Assembly: GCA_954871525.1 (NCBI GenBank) | Contig: OX940863.1 | Location: forward strand, 9,338,001 to 9,402,000 | Origin: Parietaria judaica | Taxonomy: Eukaryota > Streptophyta > Magnoliopsida > Rosales > Urticaceae | Direction: 5' to 3' | Length of the DNA: 64,000 nucleotides | Part shown: one piece after another, positions 1 to 12,691 of the stretch | Layout of the letters: the number at the start of each line of letters is the position of its first letter | Numbering within the stretch: the stretch's first letter is position 1 | Translations under genes and position numbers: made by a program | Notes under the pieces: model-generated | Seen by the model: the letters and a program-made list of their open reading frames with translations, nothing else | Told to the model about the DNA's origin: nothing | The model's database searches: none

Positions 1-238
1 ACCAATAAACATTAACTAATAAACTAATCAGCTTCATTAAGATTGATTAATTAATACGTAATTACCACGGCACGCCTTAATCAATACCTATCTATCCGTT
101 GCTTCATAATTAAAGACCTTTACTAACTTCTTCCACAATCTTTATTTCTCTTTTCGAATTTCAAATTTCAAACGTCTCTCTCTCTTACTAATACTCTTGA
201 AGTTGCCCTAGATTCACTCTCTCTGTCTCTGTGATTCA
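1..238 (+). promoter_or_regulatory. Upstream region and 5' UTR of the IQD gene
   Basis: This AT-rich stretch precedes the IQD start codon. The last ~70 bases before the ATG are rich in CT runs (for example around 175-186 and 219-230), which is usual for plant 5' UTRs. No clear TATA box or other motif was recognised. Confidence 0.4.
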
Positions 239-2019
239 ATGGGAGCTTCGGGAAAATGGCTGAAATCGTTCATCGCCCCCAAAAAAGACGATCAGGTTGG
301 TACCTCATTGACCTCCATTGAACGCTTTTAAGCCCTGGATGATTGATTTGTTTTTGTTTGTTTGTTTGGGTTGGGAGTGAAGATTGGGGAGGAAGCTAAG
401 AGCAAGAAGAAGTGGAAGCTGTGGCGGACCTCGTCGGAAGGGTTCGGATCGGCGGCGGCCAAGGGCGAGAGCGCGAAGGCGTTGGCGTCGTTGGTCGCTG
501 ACGAGGCCTTCGCTGCCGCCATGGCCGCCGTGGCCAGAGCTGCGCCCAAGAATTTCAAGGCGGTTAAGCAGGAGTGGGCTGCGATTCGGATCCAGGCCGT
601 GTTCCGCGGCGTGCTGGTACGTGAAGCTTTTGATTTTTGTTCCCAATTTATGTTTGGGTTTGGTTTGTAGATATCACCTTGAGTATTTTGAATTTGATTC
701 TCTCTAGATTGAGATTTTGGTATTTTGAATAAAAATTAGGGAAATTCCTTTCGAGTTTGACCTCGAGTTTTCTCAATTCCTTCCTTGAACACATACATTT
801 TCGTGCCCTAATTTTAGTAGGACTGAGTGTAAATTGATTTTGGTGAAGTTTAGTGTCAGATTAAATTAAGTTAGCTAACGACCTTGTGGGTTTTACGCGC
901 AGGCAAGGCGAGCCCTGAAGGCACTGCGGGCCGTGGTGAGGATTCAAGCTATATTTCGGGGAAGGCAAGTGCGGAAACAAGCTGCAGTGACTTTACGGTG
1001 CATGCAGGCTCTTGTTCGAGTTCAAGCTCGGATGAGAGGCCGTTGTGTCGATGCTTTGTCTGAAGCTCATGCTGCTGGGAAGACATTGGACGAAACGAAT
1101 TCTGTCAAGCAATCAGAGGTGTGTTTCTCTGAGCTCTGCTAATTAATCTTTGAACTTCGAGATTGGCGAATTTTCAATTTTGTGACCATCGTTCTTTATT
1201 TATGCCAGGGAGGGTGGTGCAGTAGTCCCGGAACGTTGAGCGACGTTCAAGCGAAGCTTCAAAACAGGCAGAGAGGAATCGTGAAAAGGGAGAGAGCAAT
1301 GGCGTATTCCGTCTCTCAGCAGGTACTTGAAGAATCGCGTGAATTGTTTTTTTTTTTTCTTTCTCTGGTTTGGTTATTAGTTTGAATAGAAGTTGATTAC
1401 AATCAACTATGGTCAGTTCCAGAGAGTCCGATCAAGTGCGAGCCCTTATGCACGAACAAACCGGAATGTGAAGTCTTCGAAAAAGCCCGAGAAGCAAGGT
1501 GACAACAGCTCAGAAATGAGTTGGTTAGACCGGTGGATGGCATCGAAGCCATGGGAGAACAGGCTGATACCGGAAGAGTCCACACCCGAAACAACCCCGC
1601 TTTCGAAAAAGAGCGACGATCGCTCCTACTCTTCTTCCGGAGGGCAAGGCTCGGTCGAAGTGAGAAGGAACAACATGACATCGAAAGTTTCAGCCAGACC
1701 CTTCGCGCCAAACCCACCGACTCGCTCGTCTTCATCTCCGAGCTCAGAGTTTCTCTACGACGAGACCCCATCGCCCTCCACCTCCTCCGCATCCCCGTCT
1801 CCGAAGATGGTCGACCTGCGCAAGCCCAGTTACATGAGTCTCACAGCGTCAAGGAAGGCGAAGCAGAGGTACGAAAACAATTTTCTGTGCTATAGCAGCC
1901 CGATGGCTCTCTCCAACGCCGACACCAGAAGCTGCGCGGGTTTTTCAGCGAATCTGAGCCGAGATCTGTACCCTCCGAGCAGATACAACAGCGTCCGAGC
2001 ACGGAGGCCGAGAGTCTGA
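239..2019 (+). CDS. IQD family calmodulin-binding protein (IQ67 domain)
   Basis: Five exons fit in phase: 239-295, 383-616, 903-1118, 1209-1322 and about 1417-2019, giving roughly 407 residues. The N terminus [11 protein letters not shown] is the family signature. The IQ67 domain lies at about residues 80-150 and is split by the intron after residue 97, the usual IQD position. It carries successive IQ motifs ([33 protein letters not shown]). After it come a basic stretch, [14 protein letters not shown] and the conserved C-terminal [13 protein letters not shown] block. IQD proteins bind calmodulin and act as scaffolds at microtubules, plasma membrane and nucleus; that is family knowledge. The ATG at 239 is preferred because it gives the conserved N terminus. 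The start of exon 5 could be 1417 or 1423, as both acceptors keep frame. The subgroup (IQD6/7/8-like) is a guess. Confidence 0.9.
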
Positions 2020-4895
2020 TGCAACTGCCTGATACGTGACGAATGATGAGGACTCGCCTCGAGTCTATTAGAGGTTTGTAAGTAGGCTTACTTAACTAAT
2101 TAAGTAGCCAATTAATTAGTTAAACGTGTTGATTATAGGTCTAAAGTGGTCAAATATTATTACATGTTGTGTTTTTGTGTCTCTGTAGTTTGATATCTGA
2201 TTGATACACATACGCCTAAGTGCAAAATCCTATGTTTTCGTTTGAAAGAGAGTGCTTTGTTTTGTAATTCCATTAGTGAACGCAGCTTTTTTGGTCTATA
2301 GAAACATAACTACAGTTTGTTTTATATCGTTCTGCTTCTTGGATTTTGCATTAAGTTACCTATTTTGTGATTGTACGACATTATATGAGACTAAAACGAC
2401 ATGTTTTTAGATAAAAGACGCTTCATTTTCAAAAGGAAAAAAACGACAATGTTTTGAAAGACGACGTTGTTTGTTTGAATAATGACACATGGACACGAAA
2501 GTTGGGGAACTAGCGTTTCGATGAAACGACGAAGTTTCTGCAACATGACAATTGACAACAATGACACGTTCAATAACCAAAGTCTTTGAAAGAATGAAGT
2601 TTATGGTGCAATTTTGTTATATTGATAAAAAATATATATATTATATTTGTTAATGAGCAAATAAAATTACATAATAAAAAAATAATGAGAAAGACATACG
2701 TATATAACGGCGGCAAAAAGACCTAACCTTTGGTCAAATGCTCTGCTGTCTATACAACCTCCGTAAATGGCGGCAAAAGTACCCAAACTCGGCATTTGGG
2801 AGTTGACCGAGAATATTTGTCCATGTGGCTATTAGCCTTTGCCACGTGGCATGCCACGTGGCACTTGGCCGCCACGTGGCATGCCACGTAATTATTATTT
2901 TATTAAATAATTTAAATAATATCCAACTTCTACTTTATTAAAGATTTTGAAAGTTTTTTTGGATTGCATTAGGTAAATTCAAGCCGTTGTAAAGTGAAAC
3001 TTAAGTACATTTATCATTGGAAATAAAAATATTGCGTCTATGCCGCCTCGTACAACCATTATAACGATTAACCTAAGAAAAAATAACAAGAAAGACATGC
3101 AATCATCTTGTTCAAAAGTATACTCTATAATGGACAGAACTTATTTTGCTCAAAATACTACACTACTTTTGCTATCAACGGGAGCTCTCGTCCCTGTTAA
3201 CTATCTTGTTACGATACTTTTGCCAAAATTATTTCTTGTTCCTAGATGCTAAATCAATAATGATATATCATATATAATATATAAAGGAAAAAGAATGTGT
3301 CTAGCTTTAACAAAACCGGAAGAGATAGGATATATATCATAGTAACCCCACAGTTAGAAGATCAATGGCTAGGTTTTCATTTCGACACTCAAAAGGCTGT
3401 GAAAAATACTCACATATTATATAAAACTATTAAAAAGAAGTGAGAAACCCTAGTAAAAATTTCTGGGATTTTTTCTCCTCAGGACAAAGACCCTACTCTA
3501 GTGCTGATTCCTGAATTGACTTCAGAACCTTAACTTTATATAACACACATATATATATATATAAAGTAGATATATATTGGCCAAAAGATGATATTCCTGG
3601 ACCATCACCAAAAAGTAAAACACCCATAATTGCCCATCACACATTTCTTGTCCTTCCTTCTTTCCTTTTCCAGTGAGTATCATACTATTTATTCAATTAT
3701 TCTGTGTTACATTAAATATTGATCAAACCATTATGTTTAATAATGATTTAAACTCGTATATATATGCAGTTATATTATACAGATGTATTATGGTAGGTAC
3801 GTCGTACGTGTATATATTTTTCTTGATATATATAATCCTTAAGAGTTATATCCTTTTGTTGTAAGCAACGGGAAGGGACTATTTAGTTATATCTGGTGAT
3901 TATTATCCATAGTTCACGAAAGCAAAAATTGTTCAAGGGTCAATTATTTTGGAACTGAATGAATTGAGAGATACATATATGATGTACATATATATAAGCA
4001 CGTAAGTATACTATATATAAAAACATAATAAAGATATATATGATCAAATGTCCGTTGCAAGTTTGACTTTGAGTATAGATATAATGCTGCATGGCCTACA
4101 AAAGGACACCTTTGTGACGCTAGAGATTATGCATCAACAATGGCACGAAATATATATATATATAGCCTAAAAAGCTGTCAAATATTTTGATGCCACAATA
4201 ATTTTGATGGGATATTCATGAGTTGGAGCTTCGGGAAAGAAATAAATAAAAGAGAAACCATTTTAATTTTATTTTTTTATTACATAGAAGGTAAATTAAT
4301 ATGAGATAAAAAGAAAATATGATTTTGAAAGAAGGAAAAAAAAAGGTAAAATTATGAGCTCTCTTTCATGGAAGCTTTTTTGTATAATATGCAGAGAAGG
4401 TGACTGTTTTGAGGCATTGAAAAAAGAGTAGTTTTTTTTTTTCACAATGATTAATTATTGCATTAGAAAAATGTTTTTACTAGGATTAGTTGGGCATTAC
4501 ACACATGATATGAGACATGACAATGCATAATGTATCGTATAGCAATTAGCATATACATCAATTAGCAATTAACATTCGGAAACATAATCATTGGATTAAT
4601 AATTTATATATGCTGTTTTAGGAAGTGGTAATTGAATTGTACTTAAATATATGTATATATAGAGAGATTATATATGTCTCTCTCCCACATCATTAGTAAT
4701 AATGGATTTGAGAAAAGATTGTAGAAATTAGAATATTTAAAGTTACTTTATTTACTTTAGCTTTTTTTTAGCAACAAGTTCACCTTGACCCTCTTGCTAA
4801 CATGATCATATATATACACACACACATAAATTACATACAAATTGAGCTGAATTATTACAGTGATGATAACCTTATGTTTTTTGTTCGTAAATATA
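2020..4895. other. Intergenic region downstream of IQD
   Basis: No gene was recognised in this ~2.9 kb. It contains the IQD 3' UTR, short TA runs (for example 3549-3562 and 4150-4163) and a G-box palindrome cluster annotated separately. Short open frames here (such as 3040-3252 and 3673-3864) have no family resemblance or plausible exon context. Confidence 0.5.
2838..2889. repeat. Nested G-box palindrome cluster
   Basis: The ten-base palindrome GCCACGTGGC occurs three times within about 50 bp, plus a fourth partial copy (GCCACGTA). Copies one and two are joined by AT so that the 22 bp they span is itself a perfect palindrome. CACGTG is the plant G-box bound by bZIP and bHLH factors. The surrounding text (the phrase GGCGGCAAAA occurs twice, at about 2709 and 2769) looks repetitive, so this may be part of a decayed transposon rather than a promoter. 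Confidence 0.6.
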
Positions 4896-5490
4896 ATGGT
4901 TCTAAATGCCGATATCTATATCGCTTTGCACTCTCTATTTTACGGATATATCACTTGCCGACAGACTAATGGGAAGAAATGGATGTATTGCTTGCCGATA
5001 ATACCACATAATTTTCACGGATATATCGCTTCCCAATCGAAATATCGACAGATATTCCGGAAAATATTTGTAGTATTTCAATCATATTTTTATATTGTTT
5101 CTAAATTAACTATTTAATAAATATGACACATAGTTATAGCTTAAAAAACACACTCATAAATCATAACATAACACAAACATATAACATAAAAGTCATAACT
5201 CATAACATAATGTCGACATAACATAAAATAAGCTAGGCATCATAATAAAGTCATAGAGTATGAAGATAAATACTAACATAGAGCATGAAGTACAAACATA
5301 AAAACGAAACATGGTTCTAAATGCCGATATCGATATGGTTTCGCACTCTCCATTTTACGGATATATCGCTTGCTGACGGATAAATAGGAAGAAATGGATA
5401 TATCGATTTCCTGCGAATATCGTATCGCATTTCTCATTTTCTGGACACGTCGTCGATATATCGACGACATATCCCGATATTTAAAACCAT
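4896..5490 (+). repeat. Left arm of a ~595-bp inverted repeat (foldback)
   Basis: This arm matches 6531-7122 in reverse complement along its whole length, with many substitutions. It consists of a ~215-bp unit beginning ATGGTTCTAAATGCCGATAT, a ~200-bp AT-rich linker with repeated CATAAC words, and a second ~180-bp unit at 5311-5490. The second unit begins with nearly the same sequence and ends TTTAAAACCAT, so it has terminal inverted repeats of the form ATGGTTYTAAAT. Both units are packed with short palindromes of the GATATATCG type. Transposon origin is inferred from this structure; no protein-coding sequence is seen. Confidence 0.75.
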
Positions 5491-5598
5491 AACCATAAAC
5501 AAAAATATTAAATTCAATTTTAGTTTTTTTTTTCTTCAGTGTTGCCTCCATTAACATAAGTAACAATAAAATTTTCTAATGAAAAAAATTGATTGGTA

Positions 5599-5637
<39 letters not shown>

Positions 5638-6530
5638 ATTGAAGTAGTTTAATATCAAATTGCCATAAAAATTATAAACAAATAATTCACTCTCTAGCTT
5701 ATTTCTTATAAACTCATTCGATGTTAAATATATATAAATATATATGTGTGTGTTTAGAATAATTTAGAATGGCTTTTATCATTAAAAAGCATTTGACTGT
5801 TTGGAGAGAGAGAGAGAGAAATGATCGATCTCCCCTTAACAAAGGACAACGAATTACATATAGTCCCCATAATTCGTTGATGTACTTGTCTTTGATTCCT
5901 CAAAAAAGTTTCAAAAAAACAAAAACCAAATAGTTAGTGTCATTCAATAGGTAGACAAAAGAAGCAAGAGGGGTCTATTGCAATAAATTGATGCATGTGC
6001 TTCAATTAATTAAGAATCTCTTTTGGTCATGTTCTCTTGCATCATAAGCATTGCAAGCTCTTACCTTTTCTTACAAAAGCAACAAAGCTTTAATATATAC
6101 AAAATATATATTGACGTGCATTTATATATTATGATCATCTAGTACATAGAATTTCAGCACATTAATCTTCATAATAATATCATATAGTAATTAATATAGT
6201 GCTATTGTATATACTACATTTTATATGTAGTCGATAAAGGTTATATAGAGTAAATTTTTTATAAATTAATAATATTGGGGCCGTTAAAATTTATTATGTT
6301 ATCCAATTATTAATTTATACACTATTAGTTAAACAATCATTATAATTAGAAGAAATAAAAAATCTTTATATAACATGTCAAAAATATTATAATCATAATG
6401 CATAGTTTAAAGATGATATAATCCTATAAAATAGAACTTGTTTGAATAATTTTCTTACATCACGAATATACAACACCGAACCTTCTTAATGCTTTGCGGA
6501 ATAATATGCAATACATGTATGCTGGTTATC
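5491..6530. other. Spacer between the inverted-repeat arms
   Basis: About 1 kb of AT-rich DNA lies between the two arms. It contains a TA dinucleotide run at about 5606-5634, a GA run at about 5805-5819 and no recognisable gene. A stem of the two arms would leave this stretch as the loop. Confidence 0.5.
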
Positions 6531-7122
6531 ATGGTTTTAAATATCCGGATATGTCGTCGATATATCCACGACGTGCCCTGAAAATGAAAAATGCGATACG
6601 ATATATTTGCAGGAAATCGATTATTAATTTCTTCCCATTTATCCATCCGCAAACGATATATCCGTAAAATGGAGAGTGTGAAACGACAGCGAGATCGGCA
6701 TTTAGAACCATGCTTCGTATTTATATTCGTACTTCGTATTCTATGTTCGTATTTATGTTCGTACCTTATGACTTTATTATGATGCCTAACTTATTTTATG
6801 TTATGTCGACGTTATGTTATGAGTTATGACTTTTATGTTATATGTTTGTGTTATGTTATGATTTATGAGTGTGTTTTCGAGGCTATAACTATGTTTCATA
6901 TTTATTGAATAGGTAATTTAGAAACTATATAAAAATACGATTGAAATACTAAAACTATTTTCCGAATATCCGTCGATATTTCAATCGGAAGCGATATATC
7001 CGTAAAATTTATACGGATTATCGGCAAGCGATATATCTATTTCTTTTATATATCCGTCGGCAAACGATATATCTGTAAAATGAAGAGTGCGAAACGACAT
7101 CGATATCGGCATTTAGAACCAT
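6531..7122 (-). repeat. Right arm of the ~595-bp inverted repeat (foldback)
   Basis: This is the reverse-complement counterpart of 4896-5490, with the same order of parts: the ~180-bp unit (6531-6712), the AT-rich linker containing the words GTTATG and TTATGTT, and the longer unit ending in the complement of ATGGTTCTAAATGCC at 7122. The linker also matches its counterpart, so the arms are copies of one composite element rather than two independent small insertions. No clear target-site duplication was found outside the arms. Confidence 0.75.
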
Positions 7123-9357
7123 GTTGGTATACGATTAAATAAAAACATATATATATAATATATATTAATAAAATATATTGCACATTATTACTTCAATTGC
7201 CTTATATAATTTCTCGTAATATGTATAATAATATCATATTGAGAATAATAATTCATCTTGACTAAAAGGCATCCAACAACAGGACAAGACAAAAAATTCA
7301 ATCAAATCATTACTATAAATATACAATATATTATATACAACGTTAACAATAGGGAATCGTTTAACATCAACCAATGTAAAAGCTTACTCTTTTTTTTTTT
7401 GGCTGTGCAAAAGGAGCAAAAATAAATAAAAGCTTCATCGATCAATTAAACGTAAATTCAAAGCATCCTGAAAAAGATTGGTTTCCCCTTTTCACCCCAA
7501 TTGCAAGCTTTTCCCAATATTTCACTTTTTGACAAATTTATTCCTTCTTTGCCTCAACACATTAATAATGACCTTAAAGTAAGTTAATTATCTTAGCATT
7601 ATCATAAGTTAATGGGTGCAATTAGCTAATTATGAAGAGTGATCTTGACTATTTGTAATAAAAAATTTCCAAATTGATATCTCGTTCTTCTTTTGTTTCA
7701 GCTCCTTTAATGTTAATACCGAAAAATGGTAGTCGTTAGCCCATATAACAATAAACATGATAACATGGATGCTTTTCATAGTTGTCAATGAGCTACCTCG
7801 TTATTAGCCGAACGGAGAATTGTGTAATACGAGTAGGAGTTCCGCCCCATGTTCAAGACGTTTTGATATAAGAGGTATCTAGTATATTTATTGATCTTTT
7901 TTTCTCTCTAAAACCATCAAAATACATATAAATATCATTTTTTTTTTTATCTTTCATTACTATCATTGTATAGTATATATCCTTAATTAGATCACTCTTT
8001 ATCAAATAGGATTTTTAGTGAATTATTGTAGTGAAGAATAGTCTAACAAATCATTAGTTTCTATACAACACTAATGAGTGTAATTGTTAGAGTGGAAAGC
8101 TATCATAATCCCGGGAATCTGGCTAAATCATCACAAAAGATAAATACATATATCATATGATCACATATGCATACATGTTTTACATGATATTATATAGTTG
8201 TTTAATGTGCTTATTGTTATTCATCATCAATTGATTGACTTTTGTACTTATCAATTAAAGCTAATTTATAGGAAAAATAATCATGCAAACCCCAAAAAAG
8301 AAAATTACTAGAGATCATTATAAATGAAACTTCACTACATTATTTCACTTCAATTAAAGTCTTCTGAAGAATCATTAAGTCTCTTATTCTATTGGTTATA
8401 AAGATAAATAAACAAATTTGAAGAAAGAAAAAGAAATATTTAATTGCGTTAAAGGGACCCTTTGCTTTGACCTAGTTAAATACATGGCCCTCATGTCAAA
8501 AAAAAAAAAACACACACACACACACACACAGGAGAAACCCTAATTCTGAAGAAAGATTCTGATGGGATTTACAATCGCTTTTGGAAAAGAGAAAAAGATC
8601 ATGTCGTGACAAACTAGCTGATCAAAACCCTAATCTTTGTTTCCTCATATAATAATTAATTAGTAGGTTATCAATGAAAGCTTCAGGTAATTTGATAATA
8701 TTCACAAGAACAGAATGATAGGGACGACAAAATGAAACCCTAGTTTTGGTATAATCTTTTCTTGTTTGATCAATGCAGCCTAATTATTAGTCATCATCAC
8801 GGTGATCATTTTCAACAGCCAATATCAACCGTTGGATGATTTGAGATCATTGCATCTGAATTGCCCTTGTGCCGAAGTCAAATGAAGCTAATTATCATAA
8901 AGCCATGCAGGGATTTTATATACATGTATATAAAATGACAATATATGTATAATAAATGTCAATTTTCATACAGATGTTGTTAGGTTAAAACTTAAAACAT
9001 TTGTGAGATGATCAAAACTCAAAAGTAGAGATAAGTCTACTAAAGTACGTACAGAATCATGGACCCGCAAACCTGCATGAGTACACGTGTACAGTCAGGA
9101 TTGATCTACAGTTTGCCATACAAAGGCTATCTCATGCAGAAAAATAGTACTGAAAACTCTCAGCCTTTTTTTTCGACATTAAATTCCCCACTTCAGTGCT
9201 TTACGCTCATAATAATACACGTCCGTATTCATCTCTCTCTCTCTCTCATTTGACATATATCACTACTATAAGCTACAGAAATATTCTCATGATCCCTTTT
9301 CATCATGTTAACTATCCTTAGTTCATTAAGGTTCTCTTGTCAACTTGATTAGCATTA
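7123..9357. other. Intergenic region upstream of the MYB gene
   Basis: No gene was recognised. The region contains a dispersed repeat (7490-7850), a CA dinucleotide run at 8511-8530 and AT-rich DNA. Its last part presumably carries the distal promoter of the MYB gene. Confidence 0.5.
7490..7850 (+). repeat. Dispersed repeat, copy 1
   Basis: The segment from about 7490 (TTTCCCCTTTTCACCCC area) to GAGTAGGAGTTCCGCCCC near 7845 matches 51725-52090 in reverse complement. The shared landmarks are GGAGTTCCGCCCC, a block around ATTGTGTAATACGAG, and TTTCACTTTTTGACAA. The two copies are diverged with small indels. No coding potential is seen; an old mobile element is the likely source. Confidence 0.6.
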
Positions 9358-9364
9358 TATATAA
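9358..9364 (+). promoter_or_regulatory. Putative TATA box of the MYB gene
   Basis: TATATAA lies about 64 bp upstream of the start codon at 9428, a distance compatible with a short 5' UTR. The purine-rich leader before the ATG (GGGAAAGAAGAAGAC) supports this being transcribed leader. Not tested. Confidence 0.4.
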
Positions 9365-9427
9365 GCCTTAACATTTGAAGCCCTTCACTTCAAAAAACAA
9401 GGGAAAGAAGAAGACAATTAGAGAAAA

Positions 9428-9561
9428 ATGGGACACCACTCATGCTGTAACAAACAGAAGGTGAAAAGAGGGCTTTGGTCGCCGGAAGAAGATGAGAAGC
9501 TCATCAACTATATTTCAACTTATGGCCATGGCTGTTGGAGCTCTGTTCCTAAACTTGCTGG

Positions 9562-9610
<49 letters not shown>

Positions 9611-10923
9611 GCATCCATTTTACTATTATAATTTTTTTTTATGGTATGTCAAACTTTGTGACCCTTCTCGGCTCAGTTCTCGATGAAGCCCTTTGATGCG
9701 CGACATAAAACAATTGGATTTTTTGGGATTTAGTGTGGGCTTCGGGATCGGGTATCTTTGGATTAGGATTTTATGTTTTATATGTGCGTTTAGGGTTATT
9801 TATTTAGCTGCACGCTTTAGTGTATTTTCTCTTCTTCAATTTCTCCACTGACCACTATTGTGTATATATATACATATAAATATATATATATCTTTTTGAA
9901 TTTGGTGAATTTTTCTCCTCGGCTCCATGTTTTCGTTCTGAATTGGGTTTCCACGTAAAATATTGTGTTCATTTTATATCTTCTTATTTTCCGGTTCTTT
10001 ATGGTGTTTGATTTTGTAACGAGTATATAGTTTTGTTATGGAAGGTCTACAGAGATGTGGAAAGAGTTGCAGATTAAGATGGATAAACTATCTAAGACCT
10101 GACCTCAAACGCGGTAGCTTCTCTACCCAAGAAGCTGCTCTCATCATTGAACTCCACACTGTTCTTGGCAACAGGTTATTACATATATACATTTATATAC
10201 ACATACATATACATGTAAGTTATATATATTGATCGATAAATATTACACAGGTGGGCTCAGATAGCAAAGCACCTACCAGGACGAACAGACAATGAAGTGA
10301 AGAACTTCTGGAACTCAAGCATCAAAAAGAAGCTATTGTCTCACCATGATCAACATTTCCTTCACCATGATCATCAATATCACAATATATTTCATTTCCC
10401 ATCAACCACTTATTGCAGTGATCAGCCATTAATATCATCATCATCATCACCTGGCTTCTTCACTTCTTTCATGGCTAACCCTAATAGTATCCTCAACACC
10501 ACCATATTTTCTTCTCAACAAGACCACTTCCATAGCCAAAATCCAAACCTACCCATCCATGTCAATCCAACGCCTGTGCTTTCTCAAGCGTTGCTTCACC
10601 AAAACGGCGTCAAACTAGATCTCGGTCAAGCCGATAGTATCGCCCTTGAGTATCTTCAAAGCGATCCGATCGCGTTGCTCGATAGTACGTGGTCTTTGAG
10701 CCATGATCAAAGTAGTGACATCAATAATATTCTACCCATGTTGCCTAATAAAGTATATGACACTCTCTGCTTAAACATGCCATTGTTCTCTTCCTCCATC
10801 TCTCAACAAGCAAATCAAGCTCTCATGAATCCACCAATGACTTTGACTCCGGCGTCGTTGTCGTCATGCATACCGGCGTTATTGAACGGCGGTCAGTTCG
10901 CCAGTGTGATCATCAAACCCTAG
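9428..10923 (+). CDS. MYB103: R2R3-MYB transcription factor, MYB103-like
   Basis: Three exons fit in phase: 9428-9560, 10045-10174 and 10251-10923, giving about 311 residues. The protein opens [20 protein letters not shown]. The R2 repeat has its tryptophans ([24 protein letters not shown]), and R3 runs from [10 protein letters not shown] through [20 protein letters not shown]. The introns sit at the two standard R2R3-MYB positions. The phrase [13 protein letters not shown] with SIKKKL after R3 is what I recall for the MYB103 clade, which in Arabidopsis acts in secondary wall and syringyl lignin control. The long C-terminal half is Ser/His/Asn-rich and diverged, as in the family. MYB26 and MYB46 clades were considered but differ in R2. 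The protein should be nuclear. Confidence 0.85.
9565..9604. repeat. TA microsatellite in MYB intron 1
   Basis: About twenty TA units begin four bases after the first exon's donor site. The same intron carries more TA-rich DNA near 9870-9892. Such runs are likely length-polymorphic. Confidence 0.9.
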
Positions 10924-12190
10924 CTGGCAATGATACAGTAGTACTCTCTCATTATTTATTTTTATTAAATGAAGATGCTTTTTGTGACGTCGCGTGGGCC
11001 TGTAGACTGTTACAATAATATGCGTATTATTGTATTTACAGTCTGATAAGGAATTCATTATATATAGTGCATGCATGGATTGGTTATTGTTCATAAGATT
11101 GAGCAAAGTGCATTGATGGGTTTGGAATAAGAGTAAATACAAGAATGCTTAAAAAGGAAAACCTAGACGTTGCTAGTTCAGGATGTTCAGTGACTACTTA
11201 TTGTGCCCATAACAATAGTTTTATAAATACCTACTTTTCTTTCACATGTGAGTATGTGATTGATTGATCACTCGAGTGTGTTTTTATGTGCCTTCGTTTT
11301 TACGATTTGAGAATGTATAGCTTTCCTATTTGTTTGTTTCTTTGGGCTCATCTTGTGTTAAAGTTAGGGTTTTCTCCTATAGTAAACAAACAAGGCAGTA
11401 TTCTCTTAAATTACTTTAATTTTTTGAAAGTTGGTGGGCCTTAGGCATGGGCCTTGCCCACCTATGCTCACGGCCGACCCTGCTCCTTAGCTAGAACCGA
11501 ATCTTTTCTTATATTATATGTTTTTGTACTTAACGTTGGCGCATGAACACCATCGCCAATCTTGTGGAGGTGGAAATTCTCGCCTCAAAAACCAAACTTT
11601 TTGTCAAAAAACCGTGGAAACCGCCAAACCGGTCACAGTCATAATTGAGCTTTGGAAAAAAAGAAAAACGTATAAAAAAAAATACCCGCAAATGTAAAGC
11701 GGTGAACTGTGCTAATTTTTCATACGAGAGGTTTAAATTGTTTTTCTATATATAGTTCTTAAGATAATATATTTCAAATCTGTTACATTTGATGTATGAC
11801 CCTTAAAAATTGAAATTATCTGACATTCACGACCAAATAACATTGTACAATGGCCGTTACCTTTTGATACGAAGGTTCAAGCTATAGATGAATGAAATAA
11901 TACTTAAATACCGAAAAACGAATTCGCTATATTTTAATAGGATATGGTAAATACGATAAAGGCTGTATCTGTGCCATTTAACAAAATGTATTCCAATATA
12001 AATTCGCTTTTTTGAAGTTATGTTTTATGTGAATTGTGTAGTACTTTTTTCTTTCAATTTTTTTTTTATTATTTATTTACAAAACTAATATTGATATTTC
12101 TATATGAATTAATAGCATTGTGATACCTCATATGCAGCAAACGGCACTCAAGTCCATAAAATCCTACCGCTTTTCTAAAAACAGAATAAT
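10924..12190. other. Intergenic region downstream of the MYB gene
   Basis: No gene was recognised. The first part is the MYB 3' UTR. A short open frame on the minus strand at 10879-11142 overlaps the MYB 3' end and has no family resemblance. Confidence 0.5.
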
Positions 12191-12691
12191 ATAAGGTTCA
12201 ACTTACCGAATTTGCCGATAAATCGCTTGCCGTTATCGACGGATTAATCGATAACTTACCGGATTATCGACGGAAAACTAATAATATTGTAGCTTACCGA
12301 TTACCGATACTTTTCGATGATTATCGACGGATTATCGACACTTATCGAGGATTATCGATGAAAAATCACTAAAATATTTTAAAGAATTTATTTACTAAGA
12401 TTATAATGTTGATAAAACATTAAAAATGTCAAAAATAAAATCATTTCATACTCAAACATAGGTAAATAAAATATAGTCTCACTCTCACATATGTAAATAC
12501 TCGAATAAAATCATCGAAAAGTGCAAAATTTCTTGAAAAGTACCATATTTTTGTGTTTTTTTTTTCAAGATGTTTGCCGATTTTCAGCAAAAATCATGGA
12601 AAAGTACTGGCATGGCCGTCTTGCCGATAACTACCGGCAAGACGGATAATCGAAGATTATCGAAGATAATCGTGGAAAAGTCGAACCTTAT
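12191..12691. mobile_element. MITE-like element with TTATCGA-type arrays
   Basis: The left end ATAAGGTTCAACTT and the right end, read inverted, ATAAGGTTCGACTT, form a 14-bp terminal inverted repeat with one mismatch. Inside, the left ~170 bp is a dense array of ATTATCGACGGATTATCG-like words and the right ~90 bp carries GATTATCGAAGATAATCG. The middle ~240 bp is plain AT-rich DNA. No open frame or transposase is seen, so it would be nonautonomous. The superfamily is not clear and I found no convincing target-site duplication. Confidence 0.7.

Noticed and set aside
4860..6782. Open frames inside the foldback arms (for example 4860-5117 and 6455-6652)
   Set aside because: They follow palindromic repeat words and the two arms do not share the same frame or product.
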